From Paenibacillus sp. KS-LC4 (GTDB lineage Bacteria > Bacillota > Bacilli > Paenibacillales > Paenibacillaceae), in the NCBI RefSeq assembly GCF_036894955.1, contig NZ_CP145905.1, positions 1,309,501 through 1,373,500 of the forward strand: 64,000 nt of DNA. Reading direction: 5' to 3'. Both the position numbers and the translations under genes were made by a program. The notes under the pieces are model-generated. The model did not search any database. It was not told the origin of the DNA and saw only the letters and a list, made by a program, of their open reading frames with translations. This document shows positions 16,293-25,314 of the stretch, piece by piece. Position 1 is the stretch's first letter. Each line of letters starts with the position of its first letter.

Positions 16293-17417
16293 ATGTTGAA
16301 CGTTGCGGTGGTGGATGATGAACATTGGGCGCTTGAGGAAATGAAGGAATATTTATCGAACTGTGAAGGAATCGGCTCCATTCAGCTTTATGATGACCCG
16401 CTGGAGGGACTTGCGGCTATTAAGCGAGAGCCGCCGGACGTCGTGTTCGTAGACGTCTATATGCCGCAAATTTCGGGTCTTACATTCGCGGAGGAGATGC
16501 TTGCTAATTGCCCAGGGACGGCTACCGTATTTGTCACGGCATTCGATAATCATGCGTTGCAGGCTTATGAGCTTAACGTGGAGGATTATATTTTGAAGCC
16601 AGTAGCTCCTCAGCGGCTTCAGCGAACGGTGGAGCGCGTGCTTCAACGTAGAAACGGGAGGAATAAAATGGCCGCCGAGGCGGTACAAAACAATGGCAGA
16701 GTCGACGTGCAATGCTTCGGCAAGCTGAACCTTTACGGGACAGCAGGGCCCGTCAAATGGAAGGTGCTGAAAACGAAGGAGCTGTTCGCGTATTTATGGA
16801 TGAACCGGGAATGCCGCGTCGAAAAAATTATAGATGATGTTTTCTCAGGCATGGAGGATGCGAAGGCAAGGGCATACATTCATACTTGCGTTTATCAGCT
16901 TCGCCAGCTGTTGAAGCGCAATGGGCTCGACGGGCGGATTCGAATTAAATCGCTGCGGGAGAAGTATATTTTGACGGCCGAGCATATGTCCACCGATATG
17001 CTTGAATTTTCACTGCTGGCAAAACGGGCGGTCGATAGAGGCAATATATTTTTACTTCGACAGGCGGTTAATTTATACAAGGAGGAGGTGTTGACGGATA
17101 TTCATAGCGTCTGGGTTTATCGGCTGCGTGAGCACTATAGATTAATCGGAGGCCTCGTTTTGGAGCGGTTGATTGAGGAGCTGCTGAATCAGGGAGATGT
17201 TCATGCAGCAACGGAGTATGCACTCGAATACTTAAACAAGGAGCCTTACGATGAGGGGGCCTTGTGGCTCGTAATCCGCTGTTATATGAGAGCTGGCAAT
17301 CGGGTGAAGGCCAACACCGTTTTTAAGCAGTTTTGCAATCGCACTGCCGGGGAGCTTGGAGCATGTCCGCATGCCGAGCTAGTGGGTCGCTATGAGGCGC
17401 TCATGCAAGCAACCTGA
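16293..17417 (+). CDS. Response regulator with BTAD/SARP-like output
   Basis: A 374-residue protein. An N-terminal receiver at 1-120 has phospho-Asp in PDVVFVDVYMPQISG and Lys in YILKPVAPQR. A winged helix-turn-helix follows (~145-225, WKVLKTKELFAYLWMNR), then a TPR-like bacterial transcriptional activator domain (~240-374, ending with LYKEEVLTDI and YDEGALWLVIRCYMRAGNR). This is the SARP/BTAD arrangement. The phosphodonor is almost certainly the kinase just upstream. Its targets are unknown; the only close candidate is the following chemotaxis cluster, but a terminator lies between. Confidence 0.9.
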   Translation: MLNVAVVDDEHWALEEMKEYLSNCEGIGSIQLYDDPLEGLAAIKREPPDVVFVDVYMPQISGLTFAEEMLANCPGTATVFVTAFDNHALQAYELNVEDYILKPVAPQRLQRTVERVLQRRNGRNKMAAEAVQNNGRVDVQCFGKLNLYGTAGPVKWKVLKTKELFAYLWMNRECRVEKIIDDVFSGMEDAKARAYIHTCVYQLRQLLKRNGLDGRIRIKSLREKYILTAEHMSTDMLEFSLLAKRAVDRGNIFLLRQAVNLYKEEVLTDIHSVWVYRLREHYRLIGGLVLERLIEELLNQGDVHAATEYALEYLNKEPYDEGALWLVIRCYMRAGNRVKANTVFKQFCNRTAGELGACPHAELVGRYEALMQAT

Positions 17418-17431
17418 TAACCGTACATAAG

Positions 17432-17468
17432 AAGCTGCCTTTTGCTTAAGACAAAGGTGGCTTTTTTA
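17432..17468 (+). terminator. Terminator after the two-component pair
   Basis: AGCTGCCTTTTG / CAAAGGTGGCT stem followed by TTTTTT. Confidence 0.75.
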
Positions 17469-17629
17469 CGTTTTCGAAAATATGGAGAAAGGATACGATG
17501 TTTCCATCCATTTTAATTAAATTCGTTAAAATTCACTAAAAATCGACAAAAGATTCAGTTATGATTCAGAGCCGTTTGTTATTGTATAGGAAATAAGACG
17601 CAGCAAACAGCAAATCGGGAGGACGGAAG

Positions 17630-18700
17630 ATGCATCGAATACTCGTGGTAGATGACTCTTCTTTTATGCGGCATTTAATCAAGCGATACATTGAAGAAGA
17701 TCCGAAGCTTATAGTCGTAGGAGAAGCGAAAAATGGGGAGGAAGCTATTGCTGAAGCTCTTCGCTTGCGTCCAGACGTTATTACAATGGATGTGGAAATG
17801 CCCGGCATGGATGGCCTTACTGCCCTTTCGGAAATTATGCGACGCGTGCCGACCCCCGTTATTATACTCAGCTCCATCCAAAAATTTGGCGGGGAAGAGA
17901 CCATTTTGGCGCTTCAGCGCGGAGCGGTGGATTTTGTCGCCAAGCCTTCAGGAGAATTGTCAGCCGATATTTATAAAGTAAAGTCAGAATTGTGTGAAAA
18001 AATAAAAAATGCAGCAGGAGCGCCGATTCAGCGGCTTCTGAAGCTCGCGGGCGTGCCGCAGGCGCAGCCTGCGACTCAGCCTCAGCTGAGAAAAACAAGC
18101 TTGGCCGCATCTATCGTTCGTGAGCTTATAGCTGTAGGCTCCTCTACCGGAGGGCCGCAAGCGCTAACCGTGCTGCTCAAAAGCTTGCCCGCTTCTTTTG
18201 AGCATCCCATCGTCATTGTGCAGCATATGCCAGCGACCTTTACCGCATCGCTCGCTCAAAGACTGGACGGAGTTAGCGCTGTGAAGGTCGTTGAGGCGAA
18301 GGATAAGCAGCCGCTAGTGAATGGAACGGTGTTCATCGCTCCCGGAGACAGCCATATGAATGTGGAGGAGAAGGATGGAGGTTACTTCATTAAGCTTCAT
18401 CAAAAACCGCTTGCGGGTCTTCATTGTCCCTCAGTGGACGAGTTGTTCCGTTCGGTGGCGGAGCTTAGGGAGCTTAAGCGGCATTTTGTACTGCTGACAG
18501 GCATGGGCAGCGATGGCGCAGAGCAAATGCTTCAAGCAAGGAAGGCGAAGCAAGCAGCAACGACGATAGCGGAAGCGAAGGAAACCTGCATCGTTTACGG
18601 TATGCCAAAGGCGGCCGTTGATCGGGGAGCAGTCGATTATGTGCTTCCCATTGAGCAGATTGGCAGAAAGCTGCTGGACGTTACCAGAGGCAGAACATGA
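17630..18700 (+). CDS. cheB: Chemotaxis methylesterase/deamidase CheB
   Basis: A 356-residue two-domain enzyme. The receiver has phospho-Asp D54 in ITMDVEMPGMDG. The C-terminal methylesterase has the catalytic Ser around S172 in GSSTGGPQAL, His in VQHMP, and Asp in LLTGMGSDGAEQM. It removes methyl groups from receptor glutamates to adapt signalling. GGGAGGACG precedes ATG. It is the first gene of a cheB-cheW-cheA-mcp set with no cheR, cheY, cheC or cheD in the window; those must lie elsewhere. Confidence 0.95.
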   Translation: MHRILVVDDSSFMRHLIKRYIEEDPKLIVVGEAKNGEEAIAEALRLRPDVITMDVEMPGMDGLTALSEIMRRVPTPVIILSSIQKFGGEETILALQRGAVDFVAKPSGELSADIYKVKSELCEKIKNAAGAPIQRLLKLAGVPQAQPATQPQLRKTSLAASIVRELIAVGSSTGGPQALTVLLKSLPASFEHPIVIVQHMPATFTASLAQRLDGVSAVKVVEAKDKQPLVNGTVFIAPGDSHMNVEEKDGGYFIKLHQKPLAGLHCPSVDELFRSVAELRELKRHFVLLTGMGSDGAEQMLQARKAKQAATTIAEAKETCIVYGMPKAAVDRGAVDYVLPIEQIGRKLLDVTRGRT

Positions 18701-18714
18701 AAGGGGGTGAAATT

Positions 18715-19143
18715 ATGCAGGGGGTAGAGCAAATGCAATATGTACAGTTTGGCGTAGGTGAAGAGAGCTATGGGATACGTATAGCTGAAGTACATGAAAT
18801 AATACGAATGCAGGAAATTACCGAAATACCGAATTGCCAGTTTTATGTGAAGGGCGTCATTAATTTACGCGGCAAAATCATTCCGGTTATTAGCCTGCGC
18901 GCGTTATTTTCGTTGGATGAGGATGTGTATTCAAAAGCGACGCGAATCGTCGTTGTTCATCATCAGGAGGAGTCGATCGGCATTATTGTGGATCGGGTGC
19001 ACAAGGTAACGACGTTTCACGATATTCAGCCACCACCGGAGCGGGTAGGCGGCATCAATGGCGCCTATTTTACAGGAATCGGTCTTACAGAGTCAGAATT
19101 GGTCGGCATATTAAAGATTGATGAGGTGCTGCTGCGCGATTAA
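18715..19143 (+). CDS. cheW: CheW adaptor
   Basis: A 142-residue SH3-like coupling protein linking receptors to CheA. I start at ATG 18715, with AGGGGGTGA 6 nt upstream; an in-frame ATG at 18697 overlaps the cheB stop. Conserved segments include YGIRIAEVHEIIRM and VKGVINLRGKIIPVISLR. Coupled closely to cheB. Confidence 0.93.
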   Translation: MQGVEQMQYVQFGVGEESYGIRIAEVHEIIRMQEITEIPNCQFYVKGVINLRGKIIPVISLRALFSLDEDVYSKATRIVVVHHQEESIGIIVDRVHKVTTFHDIQPPPERVGGINGAYFTGIGLTESELVGILKIDEVLLRD

Positions 19144-19215
19144 TGCGCCTTGCTTCACACGGCTTATTTCAAGCAGTAAGTCAGCTCTCAAGTCAACGCT
19201 TATGAGGTGGTGCAT

Positions 19216-21258
19216 ATGTTCGATAACTCGGAATTTAGGCAGGTGTTTCTCGAAGAGCTTGAGGAACAGATTATGACGATGGAAGAAGAAATTTTATCTT
19301 TGGAAAAGCAAGGCTCTCATTCCGAGGGCATTCAGCGGCTTTTCCGGGCGGCACATACGATTAAAGGCTCCTCTGCTGCAATGGGCTATATGGAGCTCAA
19401 GCAGTTGACCCATGAATGGGAGCATTTGCTTGATATGCTGCGTAATGAAGAGCTTGCGATGTCGCTTGAATTGACAAATTTATTTTTTCAATGTCTCGAC
19501 TTTATTAAAGATTTGCAAAACAGCATTATCCATGAGGAGCTGCTGCCGAACCCATCAGCGGTCATTAAGGAACTGGAACGGTTCTCGAAAGCGAATACGG
19601 AATCGGCTGCTGCTGCAAAGGAAGCAGCGGGCGATGCTTTGCCGGAAGAGGCGGAGCAGGTGCTGCAACAATATATACATAACGGTCAAACCGTATTTAC
19701 AATAACGGTCAAGCTTGCCGAGGACTGCATGATGAGGCTTGCTCGCATTAGCATTATTGATGTATCCTTGCGTGCGTTTGGCGAGGTGCTCTGGAATGAG
19801 CCCAATATGAAGCTGGTAAAGGATGATCAGGATATTCATGCCGTGCGGTGGCTGCTTGCTGCTCAAGAGGTGGAGCCGCTTGTTCTTGAGCAGGCGGTAG
19901 CTGGGCTGATGGATGTGCAGAGCGTAAGGGTGGAGGCCGTACAGCCGTTTCAAGCGGAAGCAGAGACAGCCGCAGCTTTAGAGCAGGCTGTGGACATGCT
20001 GCCTGATTTTGCTGGAGGCGGAGCTGAGGAAGCCGCAGACAAGCCGCAGCAATCCAAAGCTTCAATGAAGCAGCAGACGATTCGCGTCAACGTGGAACGA
20101 CTGGAAAATGTACTCGATTTGCTCGGAGAGCTGGTCATCGACCAAACTCGTTTGAAGCAGGCCATTCAAACCTTGCATCAGGCTCATGGATATTCGGAGA
20201 CGATGGATGACCTTGGCGAAATTAGCGATCATCTATCGCGGCTGATCGGCAGCTTGCAGGAAAATGTGCTGAAGGTGCGGATGCTGCCAATCGAGCAACT
20301 GTTCAGCCGCTTCCCGCGGATGGTGCGTGATTTGGCACAAACACTGGGCAAAAACGTTGATCTGCAAATGATTGGCGGCGATACGGAGCTTGACCGCACG
20401 CTTATTGAAGAGGTCGGCGATCCGATGATTCACTTAATCCGCAATGCGGTGGACCACGGCATTGAAATGCCGGAGGAGCGGCTAATGAGCGGCAAGCCCG
20501 AGCGGGGAGTCGTTCGCATCAGCGCAGCGCATGAGGATAATCAGGTTGTCGTCGTCGTCGAGGATGATGGCGGGGGCATTGATACGAATAAGCTGCGCAA
20601 ATCCGCCGTCGCTAAAGGGGTTATCTCGGAGGAGGATGCGGCACTGCTCGATGAGCATAAGGCGCTGCGTCTGATTTTTCACCCGGGCTTCTCGACCGCT
20701 TCCCAGCTTAGCGATGTATCCGGCAGAGGTGTAGGCATGGACATCGTGCGGACGGATATCGAGCGGCTTGGCGGCATTATTGATATTGATACGACCGTCG
20801 GCGTGGGAACGAAGTTCACGATAAGGCTGCCGCTGACGCTCGCCATTACAACCGGCTTGCTCGTTAAGGCGAGCGACCAGACGTTTATTTTGCCCATGAG
20901 CGCCGTCGTGGAAATTATTCGAGTCGATACAAGCACGCTCAAAATGATTAAGGGCTCGCCGGTTATTAAAATTCGCAATCAGATTGTCCCGTTCGTATGG
21001 CTGCATGAAATGTTCGGCTATTCACGTTCGGAGGGCGGCTCTGAGAAAATCCCGGTCGTGATGATCGGCAGAGCGGAGCAGCGGCTTGCTATTGCGGTCG
21101 ATCAGCTGCTTGGCAATCAAGAGGTCGTTATAAAAACGCTGGGCTCCTACGTGGGCAAGGTGGATGGTATTTCAGGAGCAACGATTTTGGGCAACGGGCG
21201 CATTGCGTTGATTTTGGAAATTGGCGGCATTATGAAAAAGGCGAGCGGCATCAGCTAG
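19216..21258 (+). CDS. cheA: Chemotaxis histidine kinase CheA
   Basis: A 680-residue kinase. ATG 19216 is chosen because GAGGTGG lies 5 nt upstream. The P1 domain has the phospho-accepting H47 in FRAAHTIKGSSAAMG. A variable middle with Ala/Glu-rich linker covers ~125-290. The dimer helix follows (NVERLENVLDLLGELVIDQ), then the HATPase (LIRNAVDHGIEMP, DDGGGID, VSGRGVGMDIV) and a C-terminal CheW-like domain with FILPMSAVVEIIRVD and IVPFVWLHEMFG. Receptor signals control its autophosphorylation. Downstream receptor at 21334 is its likely partner. Confidence 0.95.
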   Translation: MFDNSEFRQVFLEELEEQIMTMEEEILSLEKQGSHSEGIQRLFRAAHTIKGSSAAMGYMELKQLTHEWEHLLDMLRNEELAMSLELTNLFFQCLDFIKDLQNSIIHEELLPNPSAVIKELERFSKANTESAAAAKEAAGDALPEEAEQVLQQYIHNGQTVFTITVKLAEDCMMRLARISIIDVSLRAFGEVLWNEPNMKLVKDDQDIHAVRWLLAAQEVEPLVLEQAVAGLMDVQSVRVEAVQPFQAEAETAAALEQAVDMLPDFAGGGAEEAADKPQQSKASMKQQTIRVNVERLENVLDLLGELVIDQTRLKQAIQTLHQAHGYSETMDDLGEISDHLSRLIGSLQENVLKVRMLPIEQLFSRFPRMVRDLAQTLGKNVDLQMIGGDTELDRTLIEEVGDPMIHLIRNAVDHGIEMPEERLMSGKPERGVVRISAAHEDNQVVVVVEDDGGGIDTNKLRKSAVAKGVISEEDAALLDEHKALRLIFHPGFSTASQLSDVSGRGVGMDIVRTDIERLGGIIDIDTTVGVGTKFTIRLPLTLAITTGLLVKASDQTFILPMSAVVEIIRVDTSTLKMIKGSPVIKIRNQIVPFVWLHEMFGYSRSEGGSEKIPVVMIGRAEQRLAIAVDQLLGNQEVVIKTLGSYVGKVDGISGATILGNGRIALILEIGGIMKKASGIS

Positions 21259-21333
21259 AGCAGCGTTAGCTGGGTCGGTAAGAAAACAAAGCAGCAACAG
21301 CAAATAATAGATAGAACAGGGAGGGTATTTGAT

Positions 21334-22923
21334 ATGAATTGGTTCTACAACTTGAAAATCAGCGTCAAATTAATATCCGCATTTCTGATTGTTGCGATTA
21401 TTTTAGGTGTCGTGGGGCTATTCGGTATTTACAATTTGGGTAAAATGAATGCGTCCCAGGATGATATGTATTTCAATAATTTAATTCCAGTTAAGGAAGC
21501 TTATGAAGCACAGGTCAACTATACTCGTTTGCGGGTTCAAATTCGAAACCTGTATATGCATGATACGGAGCAACAGAAGCAGGCAGAGCTTGCTACAATT
21601 AGGGAAACGATAGCACAAGTCGAATCGGCTGTTGATAGATATAGAGCAACAAATATGAGCGATGATGCTAAAAGGATCATTGAAAGTTATGATGCGGATT
21701 GGAAAGCTTATATGGTAATTTATAACCGGGGTATCGAGCTTGATGCTGCTGACCAGAATGACGCTTTTAAAAAGTTAATCAGCGGTGATTTAAAAACGCA
21801 GGGTGATGTTATTTTCAAAACGCTTAAGGATAGCATTGAGCTTTCGATTCGTGAAGCGGACGCAGCCAACCAACAGGGCGAGCGCTCCTATAACAGTGCT
21901 TTATTCATTACGATTGTTATTGTGGTCGTGGCGTTTCTCTTGAGCATTATTTTCGGAGTTGTATTATCCCGAATGATTTCAAAGCCGCTTAATCGTATCG
22001 TTGTGCTTGCAAGTAAAGTAGCAGACGGCGACTTGCGCGAGAAGGCGGACATTCATACGAAGGACGAGGTCGGCAATTTGGCTGCATCCTTTAACCATAT
22101 GATTGACCGTTTGAACGGAACGGTTAGCGGCATTGTGGAATCCTCCCATAGCGTTGCTGCGGCAGCAGAGCAAATCTCGGCAGCGACACAGGAAATCGCA
22201 GGTAGCAGTACGGCGCAGGCGTCGGCGGCACAGACGATTCACGAGCTGTTCAGCGAGCTGACGATGGCGATTCAGTCGGTTGCTCAAAGCACGGAGCAGG
22301 CTTCGGAGCTATCCGATTCCGCAATGAAAATTGCTAGAGAAGGCCGTACGATTATCGACAACTCGGTGAAAAGCATGAATGGCGTGCGCGAGCAAATGTC
22401 CCAACTGGAGCAGGATTCCCATCAGGTTGGCGATATTATTGAGGTCATTGAGGATATTGCTGATCAAACGAATTTGCTGGCGCTCAATGCTGCTATTGAA
22501 GCGGCACGTGCAGGCGAGCAAGGCCGCGGCTTTGCAGTCGTTGCCGATGAGGTGCGCAAGCTGGCGGAGCGGAGCGGCGAGGCGACGAAGAAAATCACCG
22601 TTATTATTCAAGGCATGCAGCAAAATACGAAGCGCAGCGTGAACGCAGTCGAGGAAAGCGCAGCGTTGTCGGAGCAAACGGGTGAAGCGTTCGAGCGCAT
22701 TACGAAGATGGTCAACGATACAGGTCACCGTGTATCTGAAATTGCGGCAGCAAGTGAAGAGCAGGCAGCTCAAGCGGCCAACGTATTGACTACGGTTGAA
22801 AATGTTTCCGCCGCAGCCGAAGAGTCAGCAGCGAGCAGCGAAGAATCCGCTGCGACGGCACAGTCGCTGGCCCAGCTTGCGGATGATCTCCAGCATACGG
22901 TGGCGATCTTTAAAACGGCATAA
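21334..22923 (+). CDS. Methyl-accepting chemotaxis protein with 4-helix-bundle sensor
   Basis: A 529-residue receptor. TM1 is at ~10-32, a four-helix-bundle periplasmic-type domain at ~35-185, TM2 at ~190-212, and HAMP at ~210-265. The signalling coiled coil has its tip at [20 protein letters not shown]. The CheW/CheA-proximal gene order suggests this receptor defines the specificity of the cluster. GGGAGGG precedes ATG 21334. Ligand unknown. Confidence 0.95.
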   Translation: MNWFYNLKISVKLISAFLIVAIILGVVGLFGIYNLGKMNASQDDMYFNNLIPVKEAYEAQVNYTRLRVQIRNLYMHDTEQQKQAELATIRETIAQVESAVDRYRATNMSDDAKRIIESYDADWKAYMVIYNRGIELDAADQNDAFKKLISGDLKTQGDVIFKTLKDSIELSIREADAANQQGERSYNSALFITIVIVVVAFLLSIIFGVVLSRMISKPLNRIVVLASKVADGDLREKADIHTKDEVGNLAASFNHMIDRLNGTVSGIVESSHSVAAAAEQISAATQEIAGSSTAQASAAQTIHELFSELTMAIQSVAQSTEQASELSDSAMKIAREGRTIIDNSVKSMNGVREQMSQLEQDSHQVGDIIEVIEDIADQTNLLALNAAIEAARAGEQGRGFAVVADEVRKLAERSGEATKKITVIIQGMQQNTKRSVNAVEESAALSEQTGEAFERITKMVNDTGHRVSEIAAASEEQAAQAANVLTTVENVSAAAEESAASSEESAATAQSLAQLADDLQHTVAIFKTA

Positions 22924-22937
22924 CGTATGAAGGGTAC

Positions 22938-22984
22938 AGGTGCGAATGTGAAGCTCACATGAAAACCCTAGGGGATTCGCACCT
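22938..22984 (+). other. Hairpin after the receptor gene
   Basis: AGGTGCGAAT pairs with ATTCGCACCT, enclosing a smaller GTGA/TCAC hairpin. No T run follows, so it is an RNA-stabilising or processing hairpin rather than a clear terminator. Confidence 0.5.
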
Positions 22985-23078
22985 CAGAAATTGTAGAACG
23001 GTGTCGAATTTGAGCTGTTATAGAAAAAGTCAAGGTTTGACTTAGATTTTTATAGTATTAGATGTATTGAAAAATCAG

Positions 23079-23116
23079 GTGATTGATGCCATGATGGAAT
23101 CAATCACTTGTTTTTT
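23079..23116 (+). terminator. Terminator-like hairpin directly before the CRISPR array
   Basis: GTGATTGAT / ATCAATCAC, 11-nt loop, then TTGTTTTTT. It ends 4 nt before the first repeat. It would end transcription from the chemotaxis operon, and also any transcript started in the expected leader. Confidence 0.7.
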
Positions 23117-23120
23117 CGCT

Positions 23121-23620
23121 GTCGCACTCCGTATGGAGTGCGTGGATTGAAACTATTTTGCTGAACTCGTTTTGTCTGTCCGCTTATCGTCGCACTCCGT
23201 ATGGAGTGCGTGGATTGAAACTATATATGCGCACTGGCGCTGACAACCTGAATAGTCGCACTCCGTATGGAGTGCGTGGATTGAAACTGTGTAACTGATA
23301 CAGCAGTTTGTTAAACATAGGTCGCACTCCGTATGGAGTGCGTGGATTGAAACGTTGATATCAACATCTACGCCCAACGCTTTGCTAAGTCGCACTCCGT
23401 ATGGAGTGCGTGGATTGAAACTGGAAGCCCTGCGCTGCGAATAACTCATGAGGCGTCGCACTCCGTATGGAGTGCGTGGATTGAAACTCCGTTAGCGTGA
23501 CTTTAAGACCTTGCCACCGGAGTCGCACTCCGTATGGAGTGCGTGGATTGAAACTTGTACTTTGCTTCGCCAGATGCAACTAATATAGTCGCACTCCGTA
23601 TGAAGTATGTGAGATATTCA
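23121..23620 (+). CRISPR. Type I-C-like CRISPR array, 8 repeats, 7 spacers, no cas genes nearby
   Basis: Seven identical 33-bp repeats start at 23121, 23189, 23255, 23321, 23389, 23455 and 23522. Each begins GTCGCACTCCGTATGGAGTG and ends TGGATTGAAAC. An eighth, degenerate repeat is at 23588-23620. Spacers are 35, 33, 33, 35, 33, 34 and 33 nt. The CGCACTCC/GGAGTGCG hairpin with GGATTGAAAC tail is the Cas5d/type I-C repeat class. The degenerate last repeat puts the leader on the left, so crRNA reads on this strand. No cas gene is within the window, so function would depend on cas genes elsewhere. Confidence 0.97.
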
Positions 23621-23753
23621 AAATGTAGCTTTCCGAAAAAAGTTAGTGAATTGAAAGCGCAAAATTCATGACTATATTAGTTTGCAGATACTTCTAATTT
23701 ATCAATTGAAGCTTAGCAATTTCACCTTCGTTGAAAAGCATAGCGCCTTAAAA

Positions 23754-23800
23754 CAAAAAAACACCCGAAATTCGCCAAATCAGCGATTTTGGGTGTTTTT
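23754..23800 (-). terminator. Terminator of the AIM24 operon
   Basis: AAAAACACCCGAAAT..CGC pairs with GCGATTTTGGGTGTTTTT around CAAATCA. It lies 14 bp beyond the AIM24 stop. The stretch 23621-23753 shows no gene. Confidence 0.85.
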
Positions 23801-23814
23801 GCATTGCGCTATTG

Positions 23815-24504
23815 CTACTTAATATACACACTGCCGAACGGCAGCACCTCACGTAGTAAACGCTTGAAAAATCCGTCGTTTTGCAGCGGATGCTCCAAGT
23901 CTTTCCCATGCGAGCCGGTCTGAATGAGGACGGGGCCGCTGCCGGTTATTTTCCACTGAACGTTCATGTTCTGGCTTGCCAGCTGATTGCCGTAGACGGC
24001 AAGCTGAATGGTCGCATTCGCGGGATAAGCGACAAGCGAGCTGGTATTTACGAAAAGCGGGCGCTCCTTATCGAGCTGGAGCACCGCAATGTCGCCGCTT
24101 GTAATGACGCCAAGCTCGCCGGGGCCGGAGAAGCGCATCCGCACCAGCTCGCGGGTGATCCATACATTTTTCATTTTCTGAATGACGCTTTTGAGCTGCA
24201 TGCCGTCTGTGAAATAGAGCACGTGGCGGTAGTCGAACAGCAAATCACTTTCCGGTCCAATTGTGATCGTCTCCAGCGAGCAGCCCGGCGGCAAGCCGAT
24301 TATAAATTCGGAGGGGCCGCTTAGCACAGCGCGCACCCATTTCTTTTTGCGATAAACGCCTGCCAAATTCATAAAACGATCCTCGCGCTGCTGCGGTGCG
24401 CCTTGGTAAGCAATAATCGCTCCCGGATGGAGTACATGGAGCTTGTCCGCATCCTGAAGCGTTACCTTCACATGTCCAATCGGCGCGGGGGAGGTTGCTT
24501 TCAT
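23815..24504 (-). CDS. AIM24-family protein
   Basis: A 229-residue all-beta protein of the AIM24/TraI-like family. It shows the typical run of jelly-roll strands (VLHPGAIIAYQG, SGPSEFIIGLPPGCSLETI, FSGPGELGVITSGDIAVLQL). Bacterial members have no firmly known role; the yeast relative acts in mitochondrial inner-membrane organisation. No signal peptide. It follows the coiled-coil membrane protein by 3 bp, so the pair should be co-translated and may act together at the membrane (inference). Confidence 0.85.
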   Translation of the reverse strand: MKATSPAPIGHVKVTLQDADKLHVLHPGAIIAYQGAPQQREDRFMNLAGVYRKKKWVRAVLSGPSEFIIGLPPGCSLETITIGPESDLLFDYRHVLYFTDGMQLKSVIQKMKNVWITRELVRMRFSGPGELGVITSGDIAVLQLDKERPLFVNTSSLVAYPANATIQLAVYGNQLASQNMNVQWKITGSGPVLIQTGSHGKDLEHPLQNDGFFKRLLREVLPFGSVYIK

Positions 24505-24507
24505 CGA

Positions 24508-24981
24508 CTACACTCCTCTGCCAGCATGCTTCTGCTTGCGCCAAACGAGATAACGCCATACGCGCAGGGAAAGAATATAGGCAAAAATCAAACTCATAAT
24601 GATGAGTGCTGTATTGATAAGCCTTTGCGTAAAGCTGGCTTGCTTCTGCTTGATTTGCTCCATTTCCTGAATAAGCGCGTTGTTCTGTTCCATTAGCTGC
24701 TCATTGGCTTTGCGGAACTGCTCGTTCTGCTGCATAAGCTCCTCTTGCCTGGCTGCGTATTGCTCTGCGTTTTGCAGCGACTCGGTGAGCTGCTCCTTCT
24801 GTGCATCAAGCTGCTGCTTGGCATCAATATATTGCTGCTCCAGCGCGTCGATTTTTTCGGGGGCGGAGAAAATACCCTTTATGTTGCTCCACATGCCTGC
24901 TTCGGCAACCGAATGCGGAAATAGCAGAAATAGCAAGGACATGAATAATAGAGTAGAAACAAGGAATGGCGCTTTTGGCAA
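24508..24981 (-). CDS. Signal-peptide, coiled-coil, single-pass membrane protein
   Basis: A 157-residue protein. A hydrophobic signal segment (LLFMSLLFLLFPHSVAEAG) is followed by a Gln/Glu-rich coiled coil at ~42-115 and a C-terminal membrane helix (INTALIIMSLIFAYILSL) with a basic tail (RKQKHAGR). If the signal is cleaved, the coiled coil faces outside. AGGAGGGATC precedes the ATG. First gene of a two-gene operon with AIM24. No family recognised. Confidence 0.8.
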   Translation of the reverse strand: MPKAPFLVSTLLFMSLLFLLFPHSVAEAGMWSNIKGIFSAPEKIDALEQQYIDAKQQLDAQKEQLTESLQNAEQYAARQEELMQQNEQFRKANEQLMEQNNALIQEMEQIKQKQASFTQRLINTALIIMSLIFAYILSLRVWRYLVWRKQKHAGRGV

Positions 24982-25270
24982 CGTTGATCCCTCCTCTGAT
25001 AATGCGATAGCCTTAGTGTAGCTTCTTTTTTGCCCATTTGCTAGATTGGCTGGACATGTTTATCGAAAGAATGCTTTTTTTCGACAGCATCTATGCGGGC
25101 AGCAAAGCAATCTAAAGAGTTATACGACATTAAATGAGGATTGGTAACGGTAGAAAATAATAGAATTACAATTTTGCCAGGATGTTTATGCAAACTCCAA
25201 TATATCGAAGCTTGGTTTTTTAGGGAAGAAGTTGTCTCCACGATATAAGTATGTTAAAATACCAAATAAC

Positions 25271-25287
25271 CAAACATCCTACGTTTG
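25271..25287. promoter_or_regulatory. Candidate operator of the GntR gene
   Basis: CAAAC-ATCCTAC-GTTTG, a perfect inverted repeat 27 bp before the regulator start. This is the likely site of autoregulation. The 333-bp gap 24982-25314 otherwise shows only promoter-like AT-rich sequence; the short minus-strand frame inside it looks non-coding. Confidence 0.45.
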
Positions 25288-25314
25288 ATAAATATTAGAA
25301 ATGAGGACTGACGT

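Noticed and set aside
23153..23579. Minus-strand frames through the CRISPR array encoding repeated RTPYGVRL/IHALHTECD-like peptides
   Set aside because: They are produced by the 33-bp repeats in different frames, not a repeat protein.
23154..23587. Self-targeting spacers against the insertion sequence or toxin in this window
   Set aside because: Reading by eye I found no spacer match elsewhere in the window.
25041..25241. A 66-codon minus-strand frame upstream of the GntR gene
   Set aside because: No ribosome site, no recognisable domain, lies in an AT-rich promoter region.
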